Source of the DNA: JAEZFI01 sp044508215
GTDB lineage: Bacteria; Actinomycetota; Acidimicrobiia; Acidimicrobiales; Microtrichaceae
Reading direction: 5' to 3'
DNA: 16,828 nt
Assembly (NCBI GenBank): GCA_044508215.1
Contig: JBIQID010000063.1
Span: forward strand, 1-16,828
Part shown: positions 6,281 through 13,990 of the stretch, piece after piece
How the letters are laid out: each line of letters starts with the position of its first letter
Position numbering within the stretch: the first letter of the stretch is position 1
The notes under the pieces: generated by a model
The model's input: only the letters and a program-made list of their open reading frames with translations
Told to the model about the DNA's origin: nothing
Databases searched by the model: none
Translations under genes and position numbers: made by a program

Positions 6281-7195
6281 ATGTCGGATGCCGTGAGGGG
6301 GGACGCCTCCTCGTCGAACGCATCGAACGCGTCGAACGCGTCGAACGCGTCGAACGCAGAGCAGGCGGAGTTCTGGGAGGACCGGGCCTCGTCGTGGTTG
6401 GAGGCCGAGGAGCAGACCGAGCGGGTCATCGGCCCGTTCGGAGAGGTGACGCTGGATGCCCTCGCGCCCCAGCCGGGGGAGCGGGTCCTCGACATCGGAT
6501 GCGGCTCAGGCCCCACCACGATGCTCATCGCCGAGCGCGTCGGCCCCGACGGCAGCGTCGTCGGGGTCGACATCTCGTCCGCGATGATCGAAGCGGCCCG
6601 CGCCCGGGCTGCGGCCGGCGGGCTGTCCAACGTGGAGCTCCGCGTGGCCGACGCGCAGGGCGACGACCTCGGCGACGCCACCTTCGACGCGGCCTTCTCC
6701 CGCTTCGGCGTGATGTTCTTCTCCGACCCGCCGGCGGCGTTCGCGAACGTGCTGCGATCGCTCCGCCCGGGCGGTCGGCTCGCGTTCGTGTGCTGGCAGG
6801 CGCTCACCGACAACGAGTGGATGTTCGTCCCCGGAGCAGCAGCGGTGTCGGTCACCGGCGTGGTCCCGCCCATGCCGGCACCGGGTGAGCCCGGCCCGTT
6901 CTCGATGGCCGACGAGGGCCTCGCCGCATCGATCCTGGAGGCGGCGGGCTTCGTCGACATCGCGGTGGAGGGCCGCCACGACGTGGTGCGGGTGCCCGAG
7001 TCGGACCTCGAGAAGATGGTCCAGCTCGCGGTCAGCCTCGGGCCGGTCCAGCGGTCGCTCCAGGAGGTCGACGACGAGGCGACGATCGGCCGGGTCATCG
7101 AGGCGGTGCGCGAGGCCATCACCGGCAAGATCTCCGACGGCGAGGTGCAGATGGCGGCCGCCACCTGGGTGGTGACCGCCTCGCGCCCGGGGTAG
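6281..7195 (+). CDS. Class I SAM-dependent methyltransferase
   Basis: This 304-residue cytoplasmic enzyme of the UbiE/Methyltransf_11-25 type transfers a methyl group from S-adenosylmethionine. Motif I is VLDIGCGSG at 69-77, followed by the acidic end of beta-2 (VVGVDIS), a post-motif region with DAQGDD, FDAAFSRFGVMFF, and LRPGGRLAFVCW as motif III. The substrate is unknown; UbiE-like sequence alone does not mean quinone methylation. An unusual N-terminal tail holds five SNA triplets (residues 12-26) encoded by a perfect 9-bp repeat. The start is ATG 6281, supported by its ribosome site. The gene is followed after 31 bp by a small gene with its own strong ribosome site, so an operon with 7227-8061 is possible. 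Confidence 0.9.
   Translation: MSDAVRGDASSSNASNASNASNASNAEQAEFWEDRASSWLEAEEQTERVIGPFGEVTLDALAPQPGERVLDIGCGSGPTTMLIAERVGPDGSVVGVDISSAMIEAARARAAAGGLSNVELRVADAQGDDLGDATFDAAFSRFGVMFFSDPPAAFANVLRSLRPGGRLAFVCWQALTDNEWMFVPGAAAVSVTGVVPPMPAPGEPGPFSMADEGLAASILEAAGFVDIAVEGRHDVVRVPESDLEKMVQLAVSLGPVQRSLQEVDDEATIGRVIEAVREAITGKISDGEVQMAAATWVVTASRPG
6314..6358 (+). repeat. Five tandem 9-bp units encoding (Ser-Asn-Ala)5
   Basis: TCGAACGCR repeats five times without interruption, with only the last base varying (A or G). The unit is a multiple of three, so copy-number change would lengthen or shorten the methyltransferase tail without breaking the frame. Confidence 0.9.
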
Positions 7196-7226
7196 AGGGC
7201 GGTCGGTTCCCCAGGAGGAGACGACC

Positions 7227-7514
7227 GTGACCGACGAGGAGGAGTGCGTCCTGCTGCGGGCGCTCATCGACGGATCCGCCGAGGACGCCGAGCGCGCGCT
7301 GGTCGAGCGCCGGGGCTCCGGCGTCACCCAGAGCGAGCTGAGGGCGCTCGAGGAGCGTGGCGTGCTCGAGGTGGTCCACGAACGGCCACCCCAAGCCGCG
7401 GACGAACCGCTCACCGATCGGCTCGACGGCGAGGAGGAGACGCTCCGCATCCTCGGGCTCACCCCGGCGGGACGGGAGTTCGCGCTGGGGTGCGAGGCCG
7501 ACCCGGCACGGTGA
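7227..7514 (+). CDS. Small winged-helix-like hypothetical protein
   Basis: This is a 95-residue acidic protein. GSGVTQSELRALEERGVLEV, then a charged loop, then LTPAGREFAL resemble the recognition-helix and wing layout of small winged-helix domains, where LTPxGR is a common ending. Few basic residues are present, so DNA binding is uncertain. The start is GTG 7227, with AGGAGGAG ending six bases upstream. It lies 31 bp after the methyltransferase and 19 bp before the macro-domain gene, so the three may be one transcript. I recognise no named family. Confidence 0.6.
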   Translation: MTDEEECVLLRALIDGSAEDAERALVERRGSGVTQSELRALEERGVLEVVHERPPQAADEPLTDRLDGEEETLRILGLTPAGREFALGCEADPAR

Positions 7515-7533
7515 TCGCCGAGCTGCACCGGCC

Positions 7534-8061
7534 ATGACCGTCCTCGCGGCAGCGGGCGGCGACATCACGACGTTCGAGGTCGACGCGATCGTCAACGCGG
7601 CGAACTCGAGCCTCCTCGGTGGCGGGGGAGTGGACGGTGCGATCCACCGCGCCGCCGGGCCCGAGCTCCTCGCCGAGTGCCGTGAGGTGGCGGCACGGGA
7701 GGGCGGGTGCCCTCCGGGGCACGCGGTGGTGACGGGGGCCGGTCGGCTCCCCGCCCGGATGGTGATCCACACCGTCGGACCGATCTGGTCGGGCCGCGAC
7801 CCCGCGGGACAGGACGAGGTCCTGGCCTCGTGCTACCGCGAGTCCCTGCGGCTGGCCGCCGCGCACGGGGCCCGCACGGTGGCGTTCCCCAACATCAGCA
7901 CGGGCGTGTACGGCTACCCGAAGGACCGCGCCGCGGCGGTTGCGGTGAGGACGGTGCGCGAGGTCCTCGAACGCGCGCCGGACGCCTTCGACGCCGTGAC
8001 CTTCGTGTGCTTCGAGCCCGACAACCTGGCGCTCCACCGCGAGCTGCTCGACGCGACCTGA
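7534..8061 (+). CDS. Macro domain protein (YmdB-like ADP-ribose/O-acetyl-ADP-ribose hydrolase)
   Basis: This is a 175-residue, single-domain macro protein of the length typical for YmdB-type enzymes. Family members bind ADP-ribose and remove it, or acetyl groups, from O-acetyl-ADP-ribose or modified proteins. Visible elements are GDIT at 9-12 contacting the adenine side, the NAAN motif at 21-24, the glycine-rich loop LLGGGGVDGAIHRAAG at 27-42, and the phosphate loop NISTGVYGYP at 120-129. All belong to the MacroD/YmdB class rather than to DarG or PARG. The start is ATG 7534, with no clear ribosome site, so translation may depend on the gene ending 19 bp upstream. The physiological substrate is not evident. 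Confidence 0.93.
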   Translation: MTVLAAAGGDITTFEVDAIVNAANSSLLGGGGVDGAIHRAAGPELLAECREVAAREGGCPPGHAVVTGAGRLPARMVIHTVGPIWSGRDPAGQDEVLASCYRESLRLAAAHGARTVAFPNISTGVYGYPKDRAAAVAVRTVREVLERAPDAFDAVTFVCFEPDNLALHRELLDAT

Positions 8062-8139
8062 CCTGCTCGCGGAGCGGCCGTGGGCCCCTGCTCGGAGCAT
8101 GGCGCCCCGGGGGTCGGGTAGGTCGCGGGCTGGCCGACG

Positions 8140-8157
8140 TCCGCCCCGGTGGGCGGA
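8140..8157 (+). other. GC-rich hairpin upstream of the DsbA-like gene
   Basis: TCCGCCC and GGGCGGA form a 7-bp stem around a CGGT loop. The hairpin ends three bases before the AGGAGGAG ribosome site (8161-8168). There is no T tract, so it is not a classical terminator. It could slow initiation or protect the 5' end, or have no role. Confidence 0.35.
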
Positions 8158-8172
8158 GCGAGGAGGAGTGAC

Positions 8173-8985
8173 GTGGAGACGATCGCACCACGCGACGGGG
8201 ACCTGCTCGACGAGGTGGGCGCCACGGTGGTGATGGGCGGCGCGTCGCTCGGTTCGGAGATGGCGGCGCGCCGATCCGGCCGCAGCGGACGAGCTCCTTG
8301 GGTGGCGCCCGGGACGGTCGCCGTCTTCAGCGACGTGGGCTGCCCCTGGGCGACGCTCGCGCTCCACCGGTTCAGGGCGGCACGCGAGCGGCTCGACGCT
8401 GTCGACCGCGTCCCCCTCGACCTCCACCCCTTCCTCCTCGAGGACGTCAACCACGAGCCCACCCCTCTGGCGCTCCTCCGCGCCGAGGTCGAGGTCCTGG
8501 CCCAGCGCGCGCCGGAGGTGGGCTGGCTCCCGTGGTCGGGCGACGACGGCAGCTGGCCGGTGTCGACGCTGCCGGCGAACGAGGCCGTGCAGGCGGCGAA
8601 GCGCCAGAGCCCGGCCGCGGCCGAGGAGCTCGACTGGGCGCTCCGCATGGCGTTCTTCCGCGACAGCCGGTGCATCACGATGCGCGACGTCATCGAGGAG
8701 GCGGCGGCAGGTTGCCCCGCGGTGGACGAGGCTCGGCTGATGCAGGACCTGGACAGCGGTACCTGGCGCGGCGCCACCTGGGCCGACCACCGGGCGCACC
8801 AGGGGATGGTCGAGGCCAGCCCCCACTTCTTCTCGGCCGACGGCTGGGACGTGGTGAACCCCGGGATCGAGCTGGGCGAGCCGGGCTCCGACGGCGTGCC
8901 GGAGATCCGCACCGAGGACCCGGAGGTCTTCGATCGGATGGTCGCAGCCGCCGTGGCGACCCGTTCGCTCAGCCCTTCACGGTGA
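8173..8985 (+). CDS. DsbA-fold (FrnE-like) protein with a single active-site cysteine
   Basis: This 270-residue protein is related to the DsbA/FrnE thioredoxin-fold family. After a 45-residue polar N-terminus, VAVFSDVGCPWATLALHRF matches the first strand and active-site helix, but the motif is C57-P-W-A rather than CPWC, so it lacks the second cysteine for disulfide exchange. The following helical insert and the end of the protein fit the family in length. No signal peptide is present, so it is probably cytoplasmic. Possible roles are a monothiol or glutathione-linked oxidoreductase, an isomerase like 2-hydroxychromene-2-carboxylate isomerase, or a non-redox relative. The start is GTG 8173 behind AGGAGGAG; GTG 8149 is less likely. 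Its end overlaps the convergent acylase gene by 17 bp. Confidence 0.75.
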   Translation: METIAPRDGDLLDEVGATVVMGGASLGSEMAARRSGRSGRAPWVAPGTVAVFSDVGCPWATLALHRFRAARERLDAVDRVPLDLHPFLLEDVNHEPTPLALLRAEVEVLAQRAPEVGWLPWSGDDGSWPVSTLPANEAVQAAKRQSPAAAEELDWALRMAFFRDSRCITMRDVIEEAAAGCPAVDEARLMQDLDSGTWRGATWADHRAHQGMVEASPHFFSADGWDVVNPGIELGEPGSDGVPEIRTEDPEVFDRMVAAAVATRSLSPSR

Positions 8986-11623
8986 CGGTCCTCTCCGCCG
9001 CCTCCTCCACGTCGTCGGCGTCGAACAGCACGTCACGCCACTGCTTCTTCGAGAACCGCTCGGTGGCCCGGGTGTACTCGGGGTCCTCGCGGTCCTCCGT
9101 GTCGGAGTACGTGAGGAACGCCTTCGCCCTCGGTCCTGCGTCGGTGTAGGCGAGCGCCAGGAGGAAGGACGTGCCGTTGCTGACCAGATAGCCCGTGGCG
9201 TCGACGGCGCCGGTCATCCGGGCGAGCGAGGAGCGGGCCCCCAGCAGCTCCACCTCCAACGAGTCGAACGTGGGATCGAGGATCGACCAGTTGCGCCCCA
9301 TCCCCACCACGTTGGTCACGCCGTCGACCCCGCCGCCGCCGTGGATCGGCACCTTCGTGCCGTTCCGAACCGCGAACTGCACGTCACCCAGTGGGGCGTC
9401 GAGCGGGATCTCCGCCGCCTGAAGGATCTGGACCGCCCGCGCGAGGTGGACGAGGACCGGGTCCGGCCCCGACTCGGGCGCCGGCGCGAGGCCGGAGGGG
9501 GTGTTCACCGGGTCCGCGGGGTCGAAGCGGTTCGCCCACAGCTGGTCGCCCTCCGCGTCGGGCTTCGCGAGCAGGGCCTTCGGGTCGTACGTCGTCATGA
9601 GCTCGCGCCAGAGGGCCGGGCCCTTGCGGTCGAGGTCGTACACGCCGTCCCACGCGTCGAGCACGGCGCAGGCTTCGGTGAGGTCGACCTGGCCGGCCGG
9701 TAGCTCGGTGGGACCGCTCGTGGCGGCCGGGACCTCCACGCTGGTCGTGGCGGTGCAGCGTGCCACCACCTCCTCGCGCAGGGCGCGGGCCGTGTAGCCG
9801 ACGTTCTGGAGCGAGGCGTCGGCCAGCTCGTCGAGCGAGAACTTCCCGTCGTCACCCGCCGGGCCCTCGGCCGACGTGTCGGAGAGCACGATCGCGTTCT
9901 CACGGGTCCGCGGCGAGCGTGCGGTGCGCTGCTCGCCGTGGAGGGGCGAGTGGTCGCCTTCGATGTAGTGGCTGGCGTTCGCCATCCAGAACGAGTCGTT
10001 CGCGTTGAACACGTAGTCGGAGCGCTCGACCACCGGCATCTCCGAGAACGGGACGAGGCCCGGGTCGCGGGCGTCCGGCGCCTCCTGCCACTCGAACCGG
10101 GGGTCCGAGCCGTCGAGCAGGATCGCCCCGTTGTCACGGGCGATCTTCACGATCGGGTCGCTCTGGAGCGCCCGCTGGTACTCGGCGATCGCCTCGTCGG
10201 ACAGGTTCGGCGTGGCGGACGTGTCGGCGTACCAGGCACGACCGTCGGCCGAGACCGCGATCGTGTTGAAGAGCGGGACGCCCGTGTGCTCGCGGTGCGC
10301 CTCGATCAGGTCGTCGAGGGACTCGGCTCGCAGCATGCCCACGTACTGGTCGATGAACTCGTCGTTGTCGATGTTCGCGTCACGGAAGGTGATCGCCGCG
10401 CTCTCGCTCCAGCCGAACCCGGGGAAGTCGATGATCGGCCCGTAGTGGCTGCGCCACAGCGTGTGGGTCTCACGCTGCATTCCACCGTCGTCGCCCAGCA
10501 CCTCGATCGTGACGTCGGTGGAGGTCATCTGCCGCACCTCGTCGCCGTAGCGGTAGGCGGTGGGCTGGTCCGGCACCAGCTCGAGGCGGTAGGCGGTGAA
10601 GCGGTTGCCGGCGGAGACCGTGTGGGTCCAACCGAACTGGTCGTTGAAGCCGATGCCGATCCCGGGAAGGCCGGACAGCTGCACGCCGTACATGTCGACC
10701 TCGCCCGGCACGGTGAGGTGCACCTCCCAGAAGCGCAGCTCGCCCTCCCAGGGGAAGTGCGGGTTGGCCACGAGCATGCCGCCGCCGTCCTCGGAGCGGT
10801 CGCTGCCGATGGCCCAGCCGTTGGACGCGATCGGCGGCTCCGTGTTCCACTTGGGAGGAGCGGCACCTTCGTCGGCGCCGCCGGAGTCGCCGGTACCGCC
10901 CGCGGTCGTCGACGGGGCTTCCGAGGTCCCCGGCTCGGCGGTCGTGGTCGTGGGCGTGGCGGCATCACCGCTGGTGGGCGGTTCGGCACCCGGCGGCTGG
11001 GCGCTGCCGATCATGCGGACGAGCGCACCGCTCGATGCCTGCAGCGCGATCGACCTGGCGTAGGCGTACACCTGCACGGGCTCGAGCGGCTCCACCCACT
11101 CCTCTCCCCGGCACCAGCCGGGCAGGTCGTCGACCCCCACGTGCTCGAGGTGGGCGTTCCAACCGTCGGTGTAGGCGGTCATCATCCGACGGACCTCGTC
11201 GTCGACCGTCTCCCAGTCGTCCCCGGCGAGGTCACGGATGCCGATGGCGCGCCAGGCGAGGTCCGACTTCACGTTCGCGTCGTCCTCGCCGCGCCCGAAC
11301 CACTTCGCCCGCTGGCCCTCGATCTTCACCACCTGGTCGGCGAGGTCGCACGCACGGTCCTCGCCGCTCGCCCAGCCCTGCCCGAACGCCGCGCTCGCCA
11401 CGTCGGCAGCGGTGATGTGCGGCACGCCGCCCTCGGTGCGGCGGATGGTGGCCTCGTAGGTGTCGCCGTCGCCCAGGACGGTGCCCTGCTGCTGCCGGGT
11501 CTCGTCGGGACCGTCGGTCGAGCCGTCGCCGTCGCCGTCGTCGGTGCACCCCGCTGCGACCAGCGAGAGCCCGAGCAGCACCGCTGCCGCCCGCCGGGTC
11601 AGGTGGAATCGGCCTCTGCTCAT
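8969..11623 (-). CDS. Penicillin acylase family (Ntn-hydrolase) lipoprotein
   Basis: This 884-residue precursor is exported as a lipoprotein: positively charged N-terminus, hydrophobic core, and lipobox AAGC with C26. It belongs to the penicillin G acylase/acyl-homoserine-lactone acylase family, which self-cleaves into alpha and beta chains and hydrolyses amide bonds of N-acyl compounds. The beta-chain N-terminal nucleophile is S267 in ASNGWAIG. Downstream are LSGLPGIGIGFNDQFGWTHT and the NANDSFWMAN...RTAR region carrying the expected Asn and Arg. A Thr/Pro/Gly/Ala-rich segment of about 45 residues precedes S267, where the removable spacer normally lies. The gene starts 19 bp after the ABC receptor gene, with GGAGG just upstream, so it is probably the last gene of the transporter operon. 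The substrate is unknown; beta-lactam specificity should not be assumed. Confidence 0.9.
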   Translation of the reverse strand: MSRGRFHLTRRAAAVLLGLSLVAAGCTDDGDGDGSTDGPDETRQQQGTVLGDGDTYEATIRRTEGGVPHITAADVASAAFGQGWASGEDRACDLADQVVKIEGQRAKWFGRGEDDANVKSDLAWRAIGIRDLAGDDWETVDDEVRRMMTAYTDGWNAHLEHVGVDDLPGWCRGEEWVEPLEPVQVYAYARSIALQASSGALVRMIGSAQPPGAEPPTSGDAATPTTTTAEPGTSEAPSTTAGGTGDSGGADEGAAPPKWNTEPPIASNGWAIGSDRSEDGGGMLVANPHFPWEGELRFWEVHLTVPGEVDMYGVQLSGLPGIGIGFNDQFGWTHTVSAGNRFTAYRLELVPDQPTAYRYGDEVRQMTSTDVTIEVLGDDGGMQRETHTLWRSHYGPIIDFPGFGWSESAAITFRDANIDNDEFIDQYVGMLRAESLDDLIEAHREHTGVPLFNTIAVSADGRAWYADTSATPNLSDEAIAEYQRALQSDPIVKIARDNGAILLDGSDPRFEWQEAPDARDPGLVPFSEMPVVERSDYVFNANDSFWMANASHYIEGDHSPLHGEQRTARSPRTRENAIVLSDTSAEGPAGDDGKFSLDELADASLQNVGYTARALREEVVARCTATTSVEVPAATSGPTELPAGQVDLTEACAVLDAWDGVYDLDRKGPALWRELMTTYDPKALLAKPDAEGDQLWANRFDPADPVNTPSGLAPAPESGPDPVLVHLARAVQILQAAEIPLDAPLGDVQFAVRNGTKVPIHGGGGVDGVTNVVGMGRNWSILDPTFDSLEVELLGARSSLARMTGAVDATGYLVSNGTSFLLALAYTDAGPRAKAFLTYSDTEDREDPEYTRATERFSKKQWRDVLFDADDVEEAAERTVTVKG

Positions 11624-11642
11624 CGGTCCTCCGTTCGACCCG

Positions 11643-12569
11643 TCAGATCAGGTTCTTCGACTCGAGCCACTCACGAGCCACGTCGTCGGACTCGCGCTTG
11701 TCGATGTCGGTGGCGCTGTTCCAGGCGAGCAGGTCCTCGGTCGTGATGGTCTGCGTCAGCCGGTCCAGGTCGTTCCGCAGCTCCTCGCCGTGGGCGTCGA
11801 GCACCTCGGTGCGGATGATCGGCGCGATGTTCTGCGCGGGGAACAGCCCCATGTCGTCCTCGAGGACCTTGAAGCCGTACTCCGAGATGTCGGGCGCCGT
11901 GGTGTTCCAGATGACCGCGTCGACCTCCTCGGCCCGGAGCGCCTCGCCGAGGAGCGGCCCGTTCTCGATCGTCTTCGTCTCGGAGAACTCGATCCCGTAG
12001 CGGTCCGCGTCGGTGAGGCCGATGTAGCACTGCGGCCGCTCGTAGCACTCCGATGCGGCGCCGAACTTCGCGCCCTTGCCCACGAGGTCGGAGATCTTCG
12101 TGCCGTCGAAGTCGCCGCGGACGACGAGCGCGTCGCCGTCCACTGCCGGCGAGTACGGGAGGATCGTGCCGCCCAGGTCGGCCAGCAGCGGGGTGATGAT
12201 CTCCATCACCGCGTCGGGATCGGTGGAGGGCTCCTCGTCGGGCGCCAGGGCGGCCTGGTCGCCGCCGATGTAGTCGATGATGAGGTCGACGTCGCCGTTC
12301 TCCACGGCGTCGAGCGCCTCGGTGCGGAACCCGGCGGGCGTCAGGACCTCGACGTCGTAGCCCTGGGCCTCGAGGTACTGGGCGTACACCTCGGCGAGGG
12401 TGACGGACTCGCTGAACTCCTGGCCACGCACTCGGATGGTCGGGCCGGACGTCTCGTCGCCGGCACCGCCCCCCTGGTCGTCGCCGTCGTCGTCGCCGCC
12501 GCACCCCACCAGGAGCAGGGCGCCCACGGCGACGAGGGCGAGGAGCTTGGAAACGGTCGATCGCAGCAT
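11643..12569 (-). CDS. Glycine betaine/osmoprotectant-type ABC substrate-binding lipoprotein
   Basis: This 308-residue precursor has a type II signal peptide with lipobox LVGC (C23), then an acidic, Gly-rich tether of about 20 residues. The mature part matches the OpuAC/ProX class: TLAEVYAQYLEAQGYDV, FRTEALDAVENGDVDLIIDYIGGD and DPDAVMEIITPLLADLG follow the family order. Ligand contacts differ from textbook OpuC receptors: the usual YTGT is YIGG, and the late D[GA]-type loop reads WNTTAPDI, so the ligand may not be glycine betaine. Its ATG overlaps the stop of the upstream permease by one base (TGATG), indicating translational coupling. It delivers substrate to the two permeases encoded before it. 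Confidence 0.9.
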   Translation of the reverse strand: MLRSTVSKLLALVAVGALLLVGCGGDDDGDDQGGGAGDETSGPTIRVRGQEFSESVTLAEVYAQYLEAQGYDVEVLTPAGFRTEALDAVENGDVDLIIDYIGGDQAALAPDEEPSTDPDAVMEIITPLLADLGGTILPYSPAVDGDALVVRGDFDGTKISDLVGKGAKFGAASECYERPQCYIGLTDADRYGIEFSETKTIENGPLLGEALRAEEVDAVIWNTTAPDISEYGFKVLEDDMGLFPAQNIAPIIRTEVLDAHGEELRNDLDRLTQTITTEDLLAWNSATDIDKRESDDVAREWLESKNLI

Positions 12570-13321
12570 CAGCGGTCCCTCCGTGGTCGTCGGCTTGATC
12601 GATGGAACCGTCGCACCCCCGGCGGCAGCACCCGCTCGAACGCAGCGAAGGCTAGACCTGTCAGCACGGCCAATGACGCAACCAGCAGTGCACCGGCCAC
12701 GACGAGGCCCGGGTTGTTCTGCCCCAGGCCGTCCCGCACGTAGCGCCCCAGCCCGTCACCACCGAGGAACGCACGCAGTGGTTCGGTCGACACCACGTGG
12801 ATCGCAGCCACCCGCACGCCCGCCAGGACCAGCGGTGAGCCGAGGGCCAGCTCCACCCTCAACAGGACGGCCCCCTCCGTGAGGCCGAGGCCCCGGGCGG
12901 CGGCGACCGTCCCGGCATCGGCGCCCGCGATGCCCGTGTAGGTGTTCAGGAAGATCGTGGGGAGGGCCAGGAGGAGCAGCGCGATGAACATGGGCCACGG
13001 CTCGAACCCCCAGCCACGCCGGAGCGACACCGGTACCAGGAGGCCGGCGACCGCGAAGGTGGGCAGGGCCCGGCTGAGGGTGAGGGCCCACGTGGCGAGG
13101 AGCTCCCCGCGGCGTCGGTGGGCGAGCGCGGCCGCGGCCGGCACACCGATCGCCGTCGCGGCGACCACCACGACGGCGCTCAGCGCCAAGGTGTCGGCGA
13201 GCGACGCGAGGATCCCCGCCTGCCCCTGCCAGCTGGCGGCGTCGAACAACCACTCCCACACGCCGATGTCGCGCCGCACCGCCCGCTGGGCGAGGATCCC
13301 GGCGCCGAGGGAGCCGCTCAC
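12569..13321 (-). CDS. Osmoprotectant-type ABC transporter permease (second)
   Basis: This 250-residue inner-membrane protein has about five to six hydrophobic segments. The cytoplasmic coupling loop ARGLGLTEGAVLLRVELALGSP is the EAA motif that contacts the ATPase. GLGRYVRDGLGQNNP near the end is typical of OpuCB/OpuCD-type permeases (BPD_transp_1). The true start is GTG 13321: it overlaps the stop of the preceding permease by four bases (GTGA), and the open frame extending further upstream lies over that other gene. It presumably forms a heterodimer with its neighbour. Its stop shares one base with the receptor gene start. Confidence 0.9.
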   Translation of the reverse strand: MSGSLGAGILAQRAVRRDIGVWEWLFDAASWQGQAGILASLADTLALSAVVVVAATAIGVPAAAALAHRRRGELLATWALTLSRALPTFAVAGLLVPVSLRRGWGFEPWPMFIALLLLALPTIFLNTYTGIAGADAGTVAAARGLGLTEGAVLLRVELALGSPLVLAGVRVAAIHVVSTEPLRAFLGGDGLGRYVRDGLGQNNPGLVVAGALLVASLAVLTGLAFAAFERVLPPGVRRFHRSSRRPRRDR

Positions 13322-13983
13322 GCCGCCCTCCTCCGCGACCAGGGGGTGACGAGCCGGCCCACCACCAGGATCACCACGTCGAGTGCCAGGGCCAGGAGGA
13401 TCGAGAGGCTGGCGCCGACGGTCATCGGGGTCCAGAACGTCCGGCGCAGCCCGTCGAGGATCAGCCGGCCCAGCCCACCCTGCCCGACCACCGCGGCGAC
13501 GGTCACCAGCCCCACCGTGGAGACGGTGGCGATGCGGACGCCCGTGAGGATCGAGGGGAGCGCGATCGGCAGGTCCACGGTGAGGACGCGCCGCAGCGGC
13601 CCCATGCCCATCCCGTCGGCCGCGTCCCGCACGTGGGCGGGGACCGAATGGAAGCCGGCGAGCATGTTCGTCACCAGCACCAGCAGCGTGTAGGCGACCA
13701 GCGGGATGACGGCGGTGGCCATCGAGAGGCCGGTGTACGGGGCCAGCACGCCGAAGAAGGCGACGCTCGGGATCGTGTAGAGGAGGCTGCCCAGGGCCGT
13801 GATCGGACCCGCGGTCCACCTGAAGCGGAGGGCGACGGCGCACAGGGCGCTGGCCACGACCACGCCTCCCGCCACGGCGGCGACCGTCAGCTGGAGGTGC
13901 TGCACCACGGCCTCCGCCACCTGGTCCCACTCGTCGACCAGGTACTCCCAGCGGATGATCGGGTTCGTGGCCTGTGCGATCAC
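13318..13983 (-). CDS. Osmoprotectant-type ABC transporter permease (first)
   Basis: This 221-residue, multi-pass inner-membrane permease is of the OpuCB/YehW type. LLYTIPSVAFFGVLAPYTG and the EAA-loop DGMGMGPLRRVLTVDLPIALP are characteristic, and GQGGLGRLILDGL follows as in the family. The GTG start at 13983 lies seven bases after the stop of the ATPase gene. The end overlaps the second permease by four bases. Order and spacing indicate one operon. Confidence 0.9.
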   Translation of the reverse strand: MIAQATNPIIRWEYLVDEWDQVAEAVVQHLQLTVAAVAGGVVVASALCAVALRFRWTAGPITALGSLLYTIPSVAFFGVLAPYTGLSMATAVIPLVAYTLLVLVTNMLAGFHSVPAHVRDAADGMGMGPLRRVLTVDLPIALPSILTGVRIATVSTVGLVTVAAVVGQGGLGRLILDGLRRTFWTPMTVGASLSILLALALDVVILVVGRLVTPWSRRRAA

Positions 13984-13990
13984 CAGGGCG

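Noticed and set aside
7227..8061. A DarTG-like toxin-antitoxin pair
   Set aside because: The macro protein is of the YmdB/MacroD type and the 95-residue neighbour lacks any DarT ADP-ribosyltransferase motif.
8969..11623. Beta-lactam resistance or penicillin processing gene
   Set aside because: Family membership alone does not give penicillin specificity; many members cleave acyl-homoserine lactones or other amides.
9938..11746. A 602-residue open frame on the + strand
   Set aside because: It is the antisense shadow of the penicillin acylase gene, with no domain of its own and composition typical of GC-rich shadow frames.
11460..12743. A 427-residue open frame on the + strand
   Set aside because: It is antisense to the receptor gene and the end of a permease; no family resemblance.
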